A DNA stretch of 50,506 nucleotides from Betaproteobacteria bacterium (lineage in GTDB: Bacteria > Pseudomonadota > Gammaproteobacteria > Burkholderiales > SG8-39): the NCBI GenBank assembly GCA_947482825.1, contig CANKMT010000036.1:1-50506 (forward strand). The letters are read 5' to 3'. The translations under genes and the position numbers were made by a program. The notes beneath the pieces were generated by a model, which saw nothing but the letters and a program-made list of their open reading frames with translations, did not search any database and was not told the origin of the DNA. This document shows positions 27,573 to 38,749 of the stretch, one piece after another. Numbering within the stretch: position 1 is the first letter of the stretch; every line of letters starts with the position of its first letter.

Positions 27573-28307
27573 ATGGATATTTCGCCGCCGTTTGGTTACA
27601 AAGAGATCATCCCGCTTTTGAAGACGCACAAGGTGCGCCTGCTCAATCCGGGCGAGGTCCCGCCGTTCGTGCGCGCCCTGAACGCGATCCCGATCAGCTA
27701 CTCCGAGTTCGCGCGTGTCACACTCGACTACCCGATCGTGTTCACCAGCGGCGACAAGGGCCAGACTTTTGCGCCGGTTGCGGTTCTAGGCATGACCGGT
27801 GGGGAAAACCTTTTCGTGAACCAAGGCGCCTGGGTGGAGAAAACCTACGTCCCAGCCTATGTCCGGCGCTTCCCGTTCTGCATGGCCCGCGTCACGCTCG
27901 ACCAGGTCGAGCAGAAGGACCGGCTGATCTGCATCGAGAAGGAATTCGCCGGCGACACCGGCGCGGCGATGTTCGACGACCAGGGCCAGCCCCTGCAGCA
28001 ATGGAAGGATGTCGAGAAGCTGCTGTCCGAGTACGAGACGGACCTGGAGCGCAGCCGCGAGATGTGCGGAATCCTCTCGGACTACTCGCTGCTCGAGCCT
28101 TTCAACATGCAGGCCACGGTGGCCAATCAGGCGCCGGTCCAGCTCACCGGCATGTTTCGCGTCGATGAAAAGAAGATCGAGCACCTCAACTCGAACCAGC
28201 TCAGGAATCTGGTCAAGAAGGGCATCCTCGGCCGCATCTATGCCCACCTGGTGTCGCTCGAGAATTTCGGCGCCCTTCTCGATCGCAAATCGAAAATCGC
28301 GGCGTAG
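27573..28307 (+). CDS. SapC-family protein
   Basis: The 244-residue protein has the SapC pattern: NAIPISYSEFARVTLDYPIVFTSG, FAPVAVLGMTGGENLFV, VPAYVRRFPFCMA, ICIEKEFAGDTGAAMFDDQG and LTGMFRVDEKKIEHLN. SapC-like proteins are peptide-transport- or S-layer-associated by annotation only; the molecular role is unclear. The ATG at 27573 is taken because GAGAG lies 3-7 nt upstream; longer frames to 27471 overlap the tRNA region. It converges on ureG with 15 bp between. Confidence 0.82.
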   Translation: MDISPPFGYKEIIPLLKTHKVRLLNPGEVPPFVRALNAIPISYSEFARVTLDYPIVFTSGDKGQTFAPVAVLGMTGGENLFVNQGAWVEKTYVPAYVRRFPFCMARVTLDQVEQKDRLICIEKEFAGDTGAAMFDDQGQPLQQWKDVEKLLSEYETDLERSREMCGILSDYSLLEPFNMQATVANQAPVQLTGMFRVDEKKIEHLNSNQLRNLVKKGILGRIYAHLVSLENFGALLDRKSKIAA

Positions 28308-28322
28308 GTTCGCCGCGGGAGG

Positions 28323-28934
<612 letters not shown>

Positions 28935-29001
28935 GGCAGTATTTTCCCTTGAAATTCAGTATTGGCGCGGGGGTTAGCGAAAAAATGGCAGCATTGGGGT
29001 T

Positions 29002-29694
29002 TCACGACCGGAACAGGCGCGAGTACTGGGTTTCGTGCCGGCTGGAGGCGATTGCGAGTCCCGGCGCGAAATTCGCGAGCATCTCGTCCGCGGCGAGCAT
29101 TGCTTCATCGGCGATCGGCGCCAGGCGATTGCCGAGTTTCAACAGCAGCCTTTGCCCGTCGGTCTGGCCCAGCGGCACGGCTTTCAGCGCCGCCATGACC
29201 TGGTTCTCGAGCCAGGACCACAGGTAGGCGATGAGCGCATCGCGCGCCGGCAGCCCCCAGTTCGCCGCGGCGAAGGTGTAGGCGGTCGGGAAAGCGATTT
29301 CACCAACGCGCTCGAGGGCCTCCAGCGAGGCGGGGTCGAAATCCCCGACCTCGAGGCAGAGCCGGCGCAGGGAGTACCCCATCTGCAGCGTCTCCGCGCG
29401 CATTTCCGCGGTTTCCCGGGTCACGCAGAACCAGTGGTTCAGACCGTGCACCGAATCGTAGTCGCCCTCGCGCCAGGCCGAATACAGGCGGCACCACGCC
29501 GGCGCTTCGAATCTCGCGATACTGAACTCCAACGCATCCCCGATCCATCGGCCGGCCCCCACGGCATTGCTCACCAACCTCGATTCCACCGCCGCCTCCA
29601 GACCCTGCGAATAGCTGTAGGCGCCCACCGGCAACGTGGGACTGGCCAGTTGCAGCAAGCGCGCAAGCATCAGGTCGGGCGTTACAGCGATCAC
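29002..29694 (-). CDS. ureF: Urease accessory protein UreF
   Basis: The 230-residue protein has [25 protein letters not shown], a pattern typical of UreF, and all-helical content throughout. It scaffolds UreG onto urease during activation. The start is a GTG at 29692-29694 that overlaps the ureE stop (GTGA), giving translational coupling. A 67-bp gap separates it from ureG. Confidence 0.94.
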   Translation of the reverse strand: MIAVTPDLMLARLLQLASPTLPVGAYSYSQGLEAAVESRLVSNAVGAGRWIGDALEFSIARFEAPAWCRLYSAWREGDYDSVHGLNHWFCVTRETAEMRAETLQMGYSLRRLCLEVGDFDPASLEALERVGEIAFPTAYTFAAANWGLPARDALIAYLWSWLENQVMAALKAVPLGQTDGQRLLLKLGNRLAPIADEAMLAADEMLANFAPGLAIASSRHETQYSRLFRS

Positions 29695-30353
29695 TTGTGC
29701 TTGTGGCCATGGTCGTGATGCGCGTGACCCTCGTGATCATGGCCGCAACCCGGGCCGTGCACGTGCGCAGGCTCCTGAGCGTGCTCATGCCCGTGAGAGT
29801 GGCCATGGTCATGATCATGATCGTGGTCATGCGCATGGTCGTGCCCATGATCCTTGTGCTCGCCGTACTGGTGGATGCGGCCTGCATGGCCTTGCTCATC
29901 GTCGTTGTGGCGGTGCCCGCCGCCGTAAGCACCCGCCTCGGGCTCGAACGCAGCCTCCATGGACTCGATCGCGGCGCCAAGGCCCCGCACCATCTCTTCG
30001 AGGACATGGTCGGCCGCAATGCAGAGGAATCCTTCGCCGACTTGCACAGGTACATGACGATTACCCAAGTGGTAGGCCGTCCGTGTGAGCTCCCCGGCGG
30101 ACTTGCAGGTGATGCGCAGCACCTTCTCCGGCTCGGCGACGACCTCGACCACCCGTCCATCACTGGCCACCACGAGGTCTCCGCCGCGCAGGATGTCGCC
30201 GCGCGGGAGCATCAGGGCCACCTCCTCGCCCGATACGAGATGCGTGCGCAGGCGGCTTTTCTGGCGCGCATCGAACGGCAGCTTGAGCTGGCCCTTTACG
30301 TCGAGCTTGTAGGCTCCGCGCGGGATCCTGAGTTTCGCTTTGATTTCGAGCAT
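29691..30353 (-). CDS. ureE: Urease nickel chaperone UreE with histidine-rich tail
   Basis: The 220-residue protein has the UreE core ([20 protein letters not shown], then [29 protein letters not shown]), followed from about residue 145 by a tail of HD/HG/HE repeats with about 27 histidines. The tail binds nickel and can store it for delivery by UreG. Many UreEs have a shorter tail, so this is a strongly metal-binding version. The stop overlaps the ureF start. Confidence 0.95.
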   Translation of the reverse strand: MLEIKAKLRIPRGAYKLDVKGQLKLPFDARQKSRLRTHLVSGEEVALMLPRGDILRGGDLVVASDGRVVEVVAEPEKVLRITCKSAGELTRTAYHLGNRHVPVQVGEGFLCIAADHVLEEMVRGLGAAIESMEAAFEPEAGAYGGGHRHNDDEQGHAGRIHQYGEHKDHGHDHAHDHDHDHDHGHSHGHEHAQEPAHVHGPGCGHDHEGHAHHDHGHKHK

Positions 30354-30365
30354 GGGTCTTCAGTC

Positions 30366-32059
<1,694 letters not shown>

Positions 32060-32063
<4 letters not shown>

Positions 32064-32407
32064 TTGGCGCCTCCACGCTTGGCCTGCGCGGGCGCGGCTG
32101 CGCGAAGTTTTCCCATCACCTTGCCTTGGAAGCCGTAAACCTTTCGCTCGCCCGCGTAGTCCACGAGTTCGATCGTGCGCGTCTGACCGGGCTCGAATCG
32201 AACGGCCGTGCCGGCGGCGATGTTCAACCGCATGCCGTAGGCGGCCTTGCGCTCGAACGACAGCGCATCGTTGGTTTCGAAGAAGTGGTAATGCGAGCCG
32301 ACCTGGATCGGCCGGTCGGCCAGGTTGGCCACTTTGAGCGTGACCGTCCTGCGGCCCGCGTTCAGCTCGATGGAGCCTTCCTGCACTTTCATTTCGCCTG
32401 GGATCAT
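32060..32407 (-). CDS. ureB: Urease beta subunit
   Basis: The 115-residue protein has [19 protein letters not shown], then [20 protein letters not shown] and [18 protein letters not shown], all diagnostic for UreB. It is a structural subunit of the (UreABC)3 complex. It follows ureA after 7 bp and overlaps ureC by 4 bp. Confidence 0.97.
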
Positions 32408-32414
32408 GGCCGCC

Positions 32415-32717
32415 TCACGGGATCGGGTGATGGACAGTAACGAGCTTGGTGCCGTCGGGGAACGTGGCCTCGACCTGGATCTCGGGAATCATCTCGGGCA
32501 CGCCTTCCATGACTTCGTCCCGCCGCAGCAGCGTGGTGCCGTATCCCATCAGTTCGGAAACCGAGCGGCCGTCCCGTGCCGCTTCGAGAATCGCGGCGGA
32601 GATGTAGGCGATCGCCTCGGGGTAGTTCAGCTTCAAGCCGCGTGCCTTGCGCCTTTCCGCCACCAGTCCCGCAGTGAAGATCAGCAGCTTGTCTTTCTCT
32701 CTTGGGGTCAGTTCCAT
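32415..32717 (-). CDS. ureA: Urease gamma subunit
   Basis: The 100-residue protein has [39 protein letters not shown] and [13 protein letters not shown], diagnostic for UreA. The ATG at 32715-32717 is the standard start; the longer in-frame opening reads through another gene. It lies 26 bp downstream of the embedded hydratase-like gene. Confidence 0.96.
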   Translation of the reverse strand: MELTPREKDKLLIFTAGLVAERRKARGLKLNYPEAIAYISAAILEAARDGRSVSELMGYGTTLLRRDEVMEGVPEMIPEIQVEATFPDGTKLVTVHHPIP

Positions 32718-32743
32718 GAGTACCTTCCTCGATTGTCCGAAAC

Positions 32744-33499
32744 TCAGGCCGCGATCTTCAGGCTGGCCTCGCCTATTCCGGGAAACCGTGCCAACACCGA
32801 ATCGCCGGGGGCAACGTGCTCCATCCCGGTCCATGACCCGGTGGTGACCACGTCGCCGCTTTTCAGGCCGCCGCGGCGGGCGCAGTGTTCGACGATCCAG
32901 GGCATGACGTTGAACGGATCGCCGAGCGTGTGGGATCCCTTCCTGCCGACCCTGAGGGTTCCGTTGACCCACAACTCGGCTTCCTGGGCGCCGAACGCCA
33001 CCTTGCGCCAATCGCGGACGCCGCTGCCGGTGACCAGCGCAGCGTTGAGCTGAAAGTCCGCCAGTCGCCACAACGCCGAGGCCGACTTCCAGTCCGCGAG
33101 ACGCGTGTCGCAAAGCTCGATGGTGACCAATGCTTCGCCGATTGCGGCGGCAATTTCGTGGTCGCTCCAACCCGCGTCCCGCGCAGGCAGGTCGCTGCGG
33201 AGGCGAAACGCAATCTCGGTTTCGACGATCAGCATGTGATGGGGCTTTGCGGAAACTTCCGCCGGGCTCGCGAGCACGATGCCGATCGGTGCCGCGCTCA
33301 GCTCCGCGCCGGGTTTCGCGCCGCCCGCCTTCCAGGCCGAAGCCCGCCGACCGGCGTGGCGAGCCGCAAAGACGCGATCCTGCACGGCGTAGGCTTCCTG
33401 CGCCGAGCCTGGTTCGGCTGTGGAACCGACATCGGCCTGTCGGCCGCTCGCCCAGGCTTGCTCGAGCATTGCGGAAATCGTGTCCACGCCGGCGCTCAT
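32744..33499 (-). CDS. 2-keto-4-pentenoate hydratase-like protein inside the urease operon
   Basis: The 251-residue protein resembles MhpD/FAH-superfamily hydratases: [14 protein letters not shown], a [14 protein letters not shown] stretch, [18 protein letters not shown] with an E-x-E metal-binding pattern, a helical [10 protein letters not shown] block, and [20 protein letters not shown] near the end. These enzymes use Mg2+ to hydrate or decarboxylate keto acids. The ATG at 33497-33499 shares one base with the ureD stop (TGATG), showing operon membership. Why such an enzyme sits between ureD and ureA is unclear. Function in urea metabolism is not supported by known pathways. Confidence 0.8.
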   Translation of the reverse strand: MSAGVDTISAMLEQAWASGRQADVGSTAEPGSAQEAYAVQDRVFAARHAGRRASAWKAGGAKPGAELSAAPIGIVLASPAEVSAKPHHMLIVETEIAFRLRSDLPARDAGWSDHEIAAAIGEALVTIELCDTRLADWKSASALWRLADFQLNAALVTGSGVRDWRKVAFGAQEAELWVNGTLRVGRKGSHTLGDPFNVMPWIVEHCARRGGLKSGDVVTTGSWTGMEHVAPGDSVLARFPGIGEASLKIAA

Positions 33500-34359
33500 C
33501 AAGTGCTCCAGATGCGCGGCGCGACGGCGACGCTTTGCTTCATCAGGGGACGCAGGACGCCCCACACGGCGGCGAAGTAGCGCCTCGCGTCCTCACCGGA
33601 GTCGCCGAGCCAGCGGGCGATGAGCAAGCGCGGCAGGCGTGTCACTCCACAGGTCGCACTTTCGCCCGGCGCGAGGTCACGGCATGCCGCAAGAACCTCG
33701 TTCGGGATTTCACGGCCCGCTGCGAGCAAGGTTGCGCAGACTGAATGCCCTTGCAGGCCCACCGGCGAATCGAGCAGGGGGTCGTCACCTTCGACCCGCG
33801 CGCGTTCGGCCCACAATCGCTTTTCGTCGAGGAAAATCTCGGTCTTCTGTGTGAGCAGACCCGAGCGGAACCTGATCCCGGAGGCCGCGCGTCCGAAGCA
33901 GAGGATCTCCCATCCGGTATACGCGGCGTCGCCTTCGAGGCGCACGGTGGTCTTCATCTGGGCGATTGCGCCATCGAAGAGGATCGTTTCCTGCGGCAAC
34001 CATTCCAGCGAGGCTCCCGATGCAAGGTCGAAGTCGAGCGTCTGCCGCGCTGCGATCTCCTGCGTGCGATACCACTTGCCCGCGCCCGGTGTGGTGAGCA
34101 ACGCCGCGCTCCGCGACCCGAGCCTCGCCCGGATCGTCAGCGAATCGCCGCCCGCAATGCCGCCTGGCGGATGCACGACGATCGTATGGCAGGTGCCTTC
34201 GCCTTCCGGGTACAGGTCGCGCTGCACGCGCAGCGGGCCGCTGTGGCTGCGCCGCGCAAGCACCGTGCGGCTAGCGCGTCTCTCGTACTCCAGCGCGAGT
34301 TGCGCGTCCCAGCGCGGGGGCGCCAGAGCTGAGTTCAGGCTTGCTTCGGCGGGAATCAT
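33499..34359 (-). CDS. ureD: Urease accessory protein UreD
   Basis: The 286-residue protein has [38 protein letters not shown] content over residues 41-75, [25 protein letters not shown] and [15 protein letters not shown]. UreD (UreH) binds apo-urease and passes nickel from UreG. It follows urtE after 9 bp and is coupled to the hydratase-like gene by TGATG. Confidence 0.94.
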   Translation of the reverse strand: MIPAEASLNSALAPPRWDAQLALEYERRASRTVLARRSHSGPLRVQRDLYPEGEGTCHTIVVHPPGGIAGGDSLTIRARLGSRSAALLTTPGAGKWYRTQEIAARQTLDFDLASGASLEWLPQETILFDGAIAQMKTTVRLEGDAAYTGWEILCFGRAASGIRFRSGLLTQKTEIFLDEKRLWAERARVEGDDPLLDSPVGLQGHSVCATLLAAGREIPNEVLAACRDLAPGESATCGVTRLPRLLIARWLGDSGEDARRYFAAVWGVLRPLMKQSVAVAPRIWST

Positions 34360-34368
34360 TGCGGGCCA

Positions 34369-35061
34369 TTATATGGCGAGCATCGAGCGCACGTTGTCGC
34401 GTTCCATGTCGGCGCCGCGGCCGGCCTTCACGACTTCGCCGCGCGACATCACCACGTAGTGGTCTGCGAGGTCTTGCGCAAAGTCGTAATACTGCTCGAC
34501 CAGCAGGATCGCCATTTCGCCGCCCTTGGCAAGGGACCCTATCACGTTGCCGATCTCCTTGATGATCGAGGGCTGGATGCCTTCGGTCGGCTCATCCAGG
34601 ATCAGCAGCTTGGGGTCCGATGCAAGCGCCCGCCCGATCGCAAGCTGCTGTTGTTGCCCGCCGGACAGATCGCCGCCGCGCCGGTGCAGCATGTCCTTGA
34701 GGACCGGGAACATCTCGAAGATGCGCCCGGGGATCTTGGCGCTCGCAGACTTGGTCGCAAGCCCCATCAGGAGGTTTTCCTCGACGCTCAGGCGCGGAAA
34801 GATCTCGCGGCCCTGGGGCACGTAACCCACGCCAAGGCGGGCGCGCTCATAAGGCGGCAGGGCCGCGATGTTGGTGGCGCCAAACGTCAACCCGCCCGAG
34901 CGGATCGGGATCAGTCCCACCAGGCACTTGAGCAGCGTCGTTTTCCCCACGCCGTTGCGGCCGAGGATCGTCGTGCAGGCCCCTGTGGGCACATCGAAGC
35001 TCACGTCGCGCAGGATGTGGCTGCCGCCGTAGTACTGGTTGAGTTTGGAGATGGTCAGCAC
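34369..35061 (-). CDS. urtE: Urea ABC transporter ATP-binding protein UrtE
   Basis: The 230-residue ATPase has Walker A GRNGVGKTT, LSGGQQQQLAIGRAL and LLILDEPTEGIQPSI, with the opening LTISKLNQYYGGSHILRDVSF characteristic of UrtE. It energises urea uptake with UrtD, UrtB and UrtC. One base separates it from the urtD stop. Confidence 0.95.
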   Translation of the reverse strand: MLTISKLNQYYGGSHILRDVSFDVPTGACTTILGRNGVGKTTLLKCLVGLIPIRSGGLTFGATNIAALPPYERARLGVGYVPQGREIFPRLSVEENLLMGLATKSASAKIPGRIFEMFPVLKDMLHRRGGDLSGGQQQQLAIGRALASDPKLLILDEPTEGIQPSIIKEIGNVIGSLAKGGEMAILLVEQYYDFAQDLADHYVVMSRGEVVKAGRGADMERDNVRSMLAI

Positions 35062-35062
35062 T

Positions 35063-35896
35063 TCATCTGCCCAGATAGACCTCGATCACGCGCTCGTCGT
35101 TCTGGACGACGTCCATCGCCCCTTCGGCAAGCACGCTGCCTTCATGCAGGACGGTCACGGTTCTCGCAATCGCGCCGACAAAGTCCATGTCGTGCTCAAC
35201 CACGACCAGCGTGTGCTTGCCCGCGAGCGAGTTGAAGAGCTCCGCGGTGCGCTCGGTCTCCGCGTCGGTCATCCCGGCGACCGGTTCATCGAGCAACAGC
35301 AACCGCGGCTCCTGCATCAGCAGCATGCCGATTTCGAGCCACTGCTTCTGGCCGTGGGAAAGGAGCCCCGCGGGGCGATCCGGCGCCTGCGCGAGCTTGA
35401 TCTGCTCGAGCGTCGCCGCGATCAGGTCGCCGTGCGCCGAATCGAGCTTCGCAAACAGGCTCCTGCGCACGCGCTTGTCGGTTTTCATTGCAAGCTCGAG
35501 GTTCTCGAACACCGTGTGCTGCTCGAACACCGTGGGCTTCTGGAACTTGCGGCCGATCCCGGCGTGGGCGATCTGCGGCTCGGTCATGCGCAGCAGGTCG
35601 ATCGTCTGGCCGAAGAATGCGGTGCCCGAATCCGGCCGCGTCTTGCCGGTGATCACGTCCATCATGGTGGTCTTGCCCGCGCCGTTCGGGCCGATGATGC
35701 AGCGCAGTTCGCCGGCCTCGACGGTCAGCGTGAGGTTGTTGAGCGCCTTGAAACCGTCGAAACTGACCGTGATGTCGTCCAGGTAAAGGATCGGGCCGTG
35801 AGTGACATCCAGCACATCGTGTTCGATGACGCGCCCGCCGCCGATGGCCGCTGGGCCGCTGGTACCCTGGTTCTCGTCTTCAACGACGGTGGTCAT
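35063..35896 (-). CDS. urtD: Urea ABC transporter ATP-binding protein UrtD
   Basis: The 277-residue ATPase has Walker A GPNGAGKTT, GRKFQKPTVFEQHTVFENLE, LSHGQKQWLEIGMLLMQEP and LLLLDEPVAGMTDAETE, typical for UrtD. The ATG at 35894-35896 overlaps the urtC stop by ATGA; the extension upstream to 36046 would read through urtC and is rejected. Confidence 0.95.
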   Translation of the reverse strand: MTTVVEDENQGTSGPAAIGGGRVIEHDVLDVTHGPILYLDDITVSFDGFKALNNLTLTVEAGELRCIIGPNGAGKTTMMDVITGKTRPDSGTAFFGQTIDLLRMTEPQIAHAGIGRKFQKPTVFEQHTVFENLELAMKTDKRVRRSLFAKLDSAHGDLIAATLEQIKLAQAPDRPAGLLSHGQKQWLEIGMLLMQEPRLLLLDEPVAGMTDAETERTAELFNSLAGKHTLVVVEHDMDFVGAIARTVTVLHEGSVLAEGAMDVVQNDERVIEVYLGR

Positions 35897-37014
35897 GCCG
35901 GTTTCGCGCTCAACTTTTTCTCGCGCCGTTTGGCTCGCAGCTGCGCGACCAGGCCGACCACGCCATTGGGCAGGAAGAGCGTGACCGCGATGAAGATGGC
36001 CCCCAGGAAGAACAGCCAGTACTCCGGAAACGCAACGGTGAACCAACTGCGCGCACCGTTCACGAGGAACGCGCCGACGATCGGGCCGATCAGCGTGCCA
36101 CGTCCGCCGACCGCGACCCAGATCGCGATCTCGATCGAGTTGGCGGGCGACATCTCACCCGGGTTGATGATGCCCACTTGCGGCACATAGAGGGCCCCTG
36201 CGATGCCGCACAGTACGGCCGAGAGCGTCCAGATGAAAAGTTTGTACCAGAGCGGGTCGTAGCCCGAGAACATCACGCGCGACTCGGCATCCCGGATCGC
36301 GGTGAGCACCCGCCCCAGCTTGGACGAGACGATCCAGCGGGCGAGCAGCAGCGTGCCGACCAGCGCGAGGCCCGAGAGCACGAACAGGACCATGCGCATT
36401 TGCGGCGTGAAGATCGGATAGTCGAGGATGCGCTTGAAATCGGTGAACCCGTTGTTGCCGCCGAAGCCGGTGTCGTTGCGAAAGAAGAGCAGCATGAACG
36501 CGAAGGTCATCGCCTGCGTGATGATCGAGAAATACACGCCCTTGATGCGCGAGCGGAACGCGAAGTAGCCGAACACGAACGCGAGGACTCCCGGCACGAG
36601 CACCACGAGCAGGCACGCATACAAGAAATGCTCGGTGAAGCTCCAGTACCAGGGATAGGCTTTCCAGTCGAGGAACACCATGAAATCGGGCAGCGGGCTC
36701 TTGTAGACGCCATCCAGCCCGATCGAGCGCATGAGGTACATGCCGAATGCGTAGCCGCCGAGCGCGAAGAACAGGCCGTGGCCAAGGGACAGAATGCCGG
36801 TGTAACCCCAGATCAGGTCCATGGCCAGCGCGACGATGGCGTAGCACATGATCTTGCCGATCAGCGAGACGCTGAAATCGGACAGGTGAAAGAGGCTCCC
36901 CTTGGGCACGACCAGGTTCAGGAGCGGCGCCACCGCGCAAATGAGGATCAGCGCCGCGATCACCGCGCCCCAGCCGCGCGGGCCGAACAACGCCCCGGGG
37001 CCTGACCTATGCAT
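35893..37014 (-). CDS. urtC: Urea ABC transporter permease UrtC
   Basis: The 373-residue protein has about ten membrane segments and the branched-chain-type permease motif WGYTGILSLGHGLFFALGGYAFGMYLMR, with GGNNGFTDFKRI specific to UrtC. The ATG at 37012-37014 overlaps the urtB end by 8 bp. It forms the membrane channel with UrtB. Confidence 0.95.
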   Translation of the reverse strand: MHRSGPGALFGPRGWGAVIAALILICAVAPLLNLVVPKGSLFHLSDFSVSLIGKIMCYAIVALAMDLIWGYTGILSLGHGLFFALGGYAFGMYLMRSIGLDGVYKSPLPDFMVFLDWKAYPWYWSFTEHFLYACLLVVLVPGVLAFVFGYFAFRSRIKGVYFSIITQAMTFAFMLLFFRNDTGFGGNNGFTDFKRILDYPIFTPQMRMVLFVLSGLALVGTLLLARWIVSSKLGRVLTAIRDAESRVMFSGYDPLWYKLFIWTLSAVLCGIAGALYVPQVGIINPGEMSPANSIEIAIWVAVGGRGTLIGPIVGAFLVNGARSWFTVAFPEYWLFFLGAIFIAVTLFLPNGVVGLVAQLRAKRREKKLSAKPA

Positions 37015-38620
37015 CGGCGAACCGTCCCTTGAGCGCGAACATGCCTTGCGGCCGCTTCTGGATAAAGATGATGATGAAGACGAGCACGGCGATCTTGGCC
37101 ACCACGGCGCCCGAAATGCCTTCGAGGAACTTGTTGACGATTCCCAATCCCATCGCCGCGTAGACCGTCCCGGCAAGCTGTCCAACGCCCCCCAGCACGA
37201 CGACCATGAAGGAATCAACGATATAGCTCTGGCCGAGATCGGGGCCGACGTTGCCGATCTGGGACAGGGCGCAGCCCGCGAGTCCCGCGATCCCCGAACC
37301 CAGGCCGAAGCACCAGGTGTCGATGCGTCCGGTGTGAACGCCCATGCACGAAGCCATTGCCCGGTTCTGCGTCACGCCGCGCACGAAAAGGCCCAGCCGG
37401 GTCCGCGTGAGCGCCAGCCACACGAGAAGCAGGACGGCCGCCGAAAAACCGATGATCACGATGCGGCTCCACGGAAGTACCACGTTCGATAGCAATTCCA
37501 CGCCGCCCGACATCCAAACGGGGTTCTCGACCTGTACGTTCTGCGCACCGAAAATCGTGCGCACCGCCTGGATCAGGATCAGGCTGATGCCCCAGGTCGC
37601 CAGCAGCGTTTCGAGCGGGCGGCCATACAGGAACCGGATCACCCCGCGCTCGAGCGCCATGCCCACTGCCGCCGCGACCATGAACGAAGCCGGCACCGCC
37701 GCGAGCAGATACCAGTTGAAGAGGTCCGGCGCGTTCGCGCGCACGAGGTTCTGGACCACATGCGTCGTATAAGCGCCGATCATGATCAGCTCGCCGTGCG
37801 CCATGTTGATCACGCCCATCAGCCCGTAGGTGATGGCCAGGCCCAGCGCAGCCAGCAGCAGGATCGACCCCAGCGACACGCCGCTGAAAACCTGCCCGAT
37901 CCTTTCCCCTTTGGTCAGGCGCCCTTCCACTTCGGTGAGTGATTTCTGCGCCGCGAACCGAATGTCCGCGTCCGGCTCGACGAATTCACCGCCTTTCTTC
38001 GCGAGCATCTCCAGCAGGATCGTCTTCGTGCCGGGATTCACGCTCGAGCCCAGCGAAGTGATCGCGGCGAGGCGGATCGTCTTGTCCTTGCTGTTGAGCT
38101 GCAGGTTCGCGCGCACGCGTTCCAGCAGCGCCTTGATATCGGCGTCCGTCTCTTTCGCGATGGCGCGCTCGACCAGTGGCAGGCGGTCGCTTTCGGTCTC
38201 GTCCTGCAGGGTCTTGGCTGCTGCCAGGCGGACCGCGCGGTCGCCGGAGGTGAGCCTGAGCGTTGCGATGGCCGCAGCGAGCTCGCGCCTGAACACGTTG
38301 TTGGCGACGACTTCGTCGAGGTCTTCCGGGAGCTTCGCCACGGGCTTGCCCGTGACCGCATCGATGCCCTTGCCGTCGATGACAATGAGCACCTTCTTGA
38401 GCGATACAGAGGTCTGGACGTTGCCCTCGGCCAGCGCTGAAAGGAACGGGATCGCCGACTCGTCTCCGGCTGCGGCAATGCTGTTGAGCGCCTCGGCTCG
38501 CGCGTCGGATCCGGGGGCGGCGAGCTTGTCGATCTGCTCGGGCGTCAGCGCGGCCGCCGGCAGGCCAACCGCGAGGGCGCACACAGCCAGAACGCACCGA
38601 ATCAAGCGCACGAGGTTCAT
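37007..38620 (-). CDS. urtB: Urea ABC transporter permease UrtB with N-terminal domain
   Basis: The 537-residue protein has a signal-like N-terminus (LIRCVLAVCALAVGLPAAA), a helical repeat-like domain to about residue 245, and then a permease domain with ITYGLMGVINMAHGELIMIGAYTTH and GVTQNRAMASCMGVHTGRIDTWCFGLGSGIAGLAG. The N-terminal extension is known in proteobacterial UrtB. The ATG at 38618-38620 begins the signal region. Confidence 0.93.
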   Translation of the reverse strand: MNLVRLIRCVLAVCALAVGLPAAALTPEQIDKLAAPGSDARAEALNSIAAAGDESAIPFLSALAEGNVQTSVSLKKVLIVIDGKGIDAVTGKPVAKLPEDLDEVVANNVFRRELAAAIATLRLTSGDRAVRLAAAKTLQDETESDRLPLVERAIAKETDADIKALLERVRANLQLNSKDKTIRLAAITSLGSSVNPGTKTILLEMLAKKGGEFVEPDADIRFAAQKSLTEVEGRLTKGERIGQVFSGVSLGSILLLAALGLAITYGLMGVINMAHGELIMIGAYTTHVVQNLVRANAPDLFNWYLLAAVPASFMVAAAVGMALERGVIRFLYGRPLETLLATWGISLILIQAVRTIFGAQNVQVENPVWMSGGVELLSNVVLPWSRIVIIGFSAAVLLLVWLALTRTRLGLFVRGVTQNRAMASCMGVHTGRIDTWCFGLGSGIAGLAGCALSQIGNVGPDLGQSYIVDSFMVVVLGGVGQLAGTVYAAMGLGIVNKFLEGISGAVVAKIAVLVFIIIFIQKRPQGMFALKGRFADA

Positions 38621-38689
38621 TGTTGGTCTGGTAAATGCCGCGCGGAGAAGACTGCCCTGCCGCTCGCCACCCTGCAATTGGGCCCGCGG

Positions 38690-38722
38690 GCCCGGCCGGT
38701 ACTCTGGCCGGGGCGTCCGCGG
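38690..38722 (-). promoter_or_regulatory. Hairpins in the urtA-urtB gap
   Basis: Within the 129-bp gap are GGGCCC-GC-GGGCCC (38690-38703) and CCCGGCC pairing with GGCCGGG around 8 nt (38701-38722). They overlap and would be alternatives. Such elements after a binding-protein gene often stabilise its mRNA or attenuate downstream transcription so that the binding protein is made in excess. Inferred. Confidence 0.5.
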
Positions 38723-38749
38723 GAAATGACTGTCTTGCCCGGAACTGAA

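Noticed and set aside
29700..29870. Repetitive CATG/CATGATC tract
   Set aside because: It encodes the His/Asp-rich tail of UreE.
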